A stretch of DNA of 64,000 bases, taken from Sepiola atlantica (taxonomy: Eukaryota > Mollusca > Cephalopoda > Sepiida > Sepiolidae). Shown here in pieces: positions 62,600-64,000 of this stretch. Numbering within the stretch: position 1 is the stretch's first letter; every line of letters starts with the position of its first letter. Both the position numbers and the translations under genes were made by a program. Below the pieces are notes generated by a model. That model ran no database searches. It saw nothing but the letters and a program-made list of their open reading frames with translations, and was not told where the DNA came from. The stretch is taken from NCBI GenBank assembly GCA_963556195.1, contig OY744533.1:44190413-44254412 (forward strand). The letters are read 5' to 3'.

Positions 62600-63110
62600 A
62601 CAGCTAGAGGTCAAGAGTCAGGAGATCAGCCTACGCAGTTTGGGGGGGAGGGGGCGGAAGTAGGGCAACCAATCAAATCGAAGGAAAGCCTGTTGCTAGA
62701 CGAATGAAAGGCCCTAGAAAATAGTGGGGAAAACGCCGGCAAGTGGAAACAAGAGGAGACAGATTTCAGGAGCGGACGAGAGATGACGTGAAGATTTGGT
62801 GCTCATACCGCACTCAAATCGAAACAATATATCCCGCATGCAAAAAAAAGTGGAATTCAAAATTTATCGGCTGAGAAAAATACAGCAATGATCTTACCGC
62901 TGTCTATCAGACATCACACGAAAAAACCCAGTCCGACAAAGTTTACGAGATTACCTATAGCTCGCCACACTAAAAAAACTATCCGCGAGAGACAGACATC
63001 AGGATCTAAAATTCTGTGATAATATCCTTCATGTAGCCGACAACTCAACACTAAAAACTATCCGAGAAAGACGGATATCAGAATAAAAAAATTCTGTGAT
63101 AATATCTTCC
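62600..63110. other. GC-richer block with a short tandem duplication
   Basis: 62,620-62,810 is GC-rich, with poly-G at 62,641 and CAACCAATCAAATCG. TTTGGTGCTCATACCGCAC at 62,795 resembles a retroelement primer-binding site. 62,968-63,030 and 63,052-63,115 are two copies of an ~84 bp unit (AACTATCCG-GAGA-GAC..., TTCTGTGATAATAT). It may be the LTR/leader of another retroelement; no ORF supports it. Confidence 0.35.
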
Positions 63111-64000
63111 ACACAACGTATCAACTATTACACAAAAAAACACTATAAATTGTATGTGCCTTATGAAAAAACAACAAAAAAATTCCATATTTTAATTCGT
63201 CCAAATTTGAACTTTCGTATTTGCTAATTTTTTTGATTCCTGACTGATCAACCATTCTCGGTCTTAACAAAACCAGGCCCTTATCAAGAACTCGCCTAGA
63301 GCAAAGCAGAACTTTTAGTTGATCATTTGAAATAATAAACACTTGTTATGTTTGCATAATATCGCCTTTGTTGATTCTTACAAGTGTCTTATTTTCTATG
63401 TTTATAAATTGTGATTCTAATGTGCCCAGTCTTTTTCTCTCCCACGATTACTTGCTTGTCTCCCTTTCATCCTTTTAATGAGAAAAAATAAAATAAATAA
63501 ATAAATAATAGTTTTCACTAACAGCGAGTCTAACATGTGATTCGCAAGCTTGATTAAAACCCAAAGGATATGAGACGCGTAGTGTGAGAGGGGGGGGGGG
63601 CTTCCAACCTTACACATTATTAACATTCGTGACTTATTTATACATTTTTAACATTGGTGTCAAAGTATCAGATTTATAACAGTCTGTCTTGCACAAGTTT
63701 GAAATATTATGTTAATTGATTTGTCATGCGCAAGTTTGAAACAGCATTTTTGAATCGTCTTCGTATCTTTTTAAGAGGCTCCATCTGTTGGTTGGTCTTT
63801 TGTGCTTAAGTTTGACATAGTGTGATACTATGGACTTCTCCCCCCACACACACTCACGCATTCAGGACTGCCAAAAAATTATGAGGAAGTGAGATAGGTG
63901 GACGGCAAAAGAGAGGTCAGCTAATCCATTGAATTTCTCAGACGAGATAGTGCCCTGACAGTTAGTTGTTTGTTTCTGGGTGGCCAGATAGTGATAAACT
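63111..64000. other. Window end: nothing recognised
   Basis: AT-rich, with a G-run at 63,589-63,600 and TGTGATACTATGG at 63,821 that recalls the first 12 bases of the 584-930 insertion. No gene seen. Confidence 0.4.

Noticed and set aside
63821..63840. Second copy of the 584-930 LTR-like block
   Set aside because: Only the first ~12 bases (TGTGATACTATG) match; the following sequence does not.

Overview
The window is eukaryotic and animal. It is AT-rich, crowded with (TA)n runs and poly-G/C tracts, and full of degenerate transposons. The one recognisable cellular gene is split into 14 short coding exons with GT-AG borders. The mix of Penelope-like, Ty3/gypsy, non-LTR and mariner relics, tRNA-like repeats and a hammerhead ribozyme suits an invertebrate, most likely a mollusc and plausibly a coleoid cephalopod. 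That assignment is inference from genome texture and is not proven.

The backbone is EIF2D (eukaryotic translation initiation factor 2D, ligatin) on the minus strand from 50,889 down to 5,971. Fourteen consecutive exons, all phase-compatible, give about 545 codons: N-terminal domain, PUA, acidic linker, winged helix, SWIB/MDM2 and most of the SUI1 domain. The first ~20 and last ~20 residues were not found and probably lie on exons outside the window. Introns run from about 0.8 to 7 kb.

Layout from low to high coordinate. 1-5.97 kb, downstream of the last exon seen: dispersed repeats, an LTR-like insertion, a LINE relic, and a transposase relic with a minisatellite inside it. 6-15 kb: foldbacks, a mariner-like relic, a solo-LTR candidate. 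15-21 kb: two direct ~620 bp repeats around one exon, a perfect 92 bp inverted repeat, an unidentified coding relic. 23-28 kb: a tRNA-like repeat with an apparently intact type I hammerhead ribozyme, and a gypsy gag relic split by a 19 bp minisatellite. 28-34 kb: AT-rich intron. 34-41 kb: LINE, Penelope-like, LTR and MITE relics. 41.5-44.6 kb: a 39 bp array beside one EIF2D acceptor, and a 92 bp array that contains copies of the next acceptor upstream. 46.2-49.4 kb: a young non-autonomous LTR retrotransposon with 544 bp LTRs. 51-64 kb, upstream of EIF2D: hAT-like MITEs, a non-LTR element with a restriction-like endonuclease, a gypsy RNase H-integrase relic, and LINE debris.

The most unusual signals are the hammerhead-bearing tRNA-like repeat, the tandem array of decoy splice acceptors, minisatellites that arose inside transposon coding sequence, and the perfect 92 bp hairpin in an EIF2D intron. 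No rRNA, canonical tRNA gene or CRISPR array was seen.
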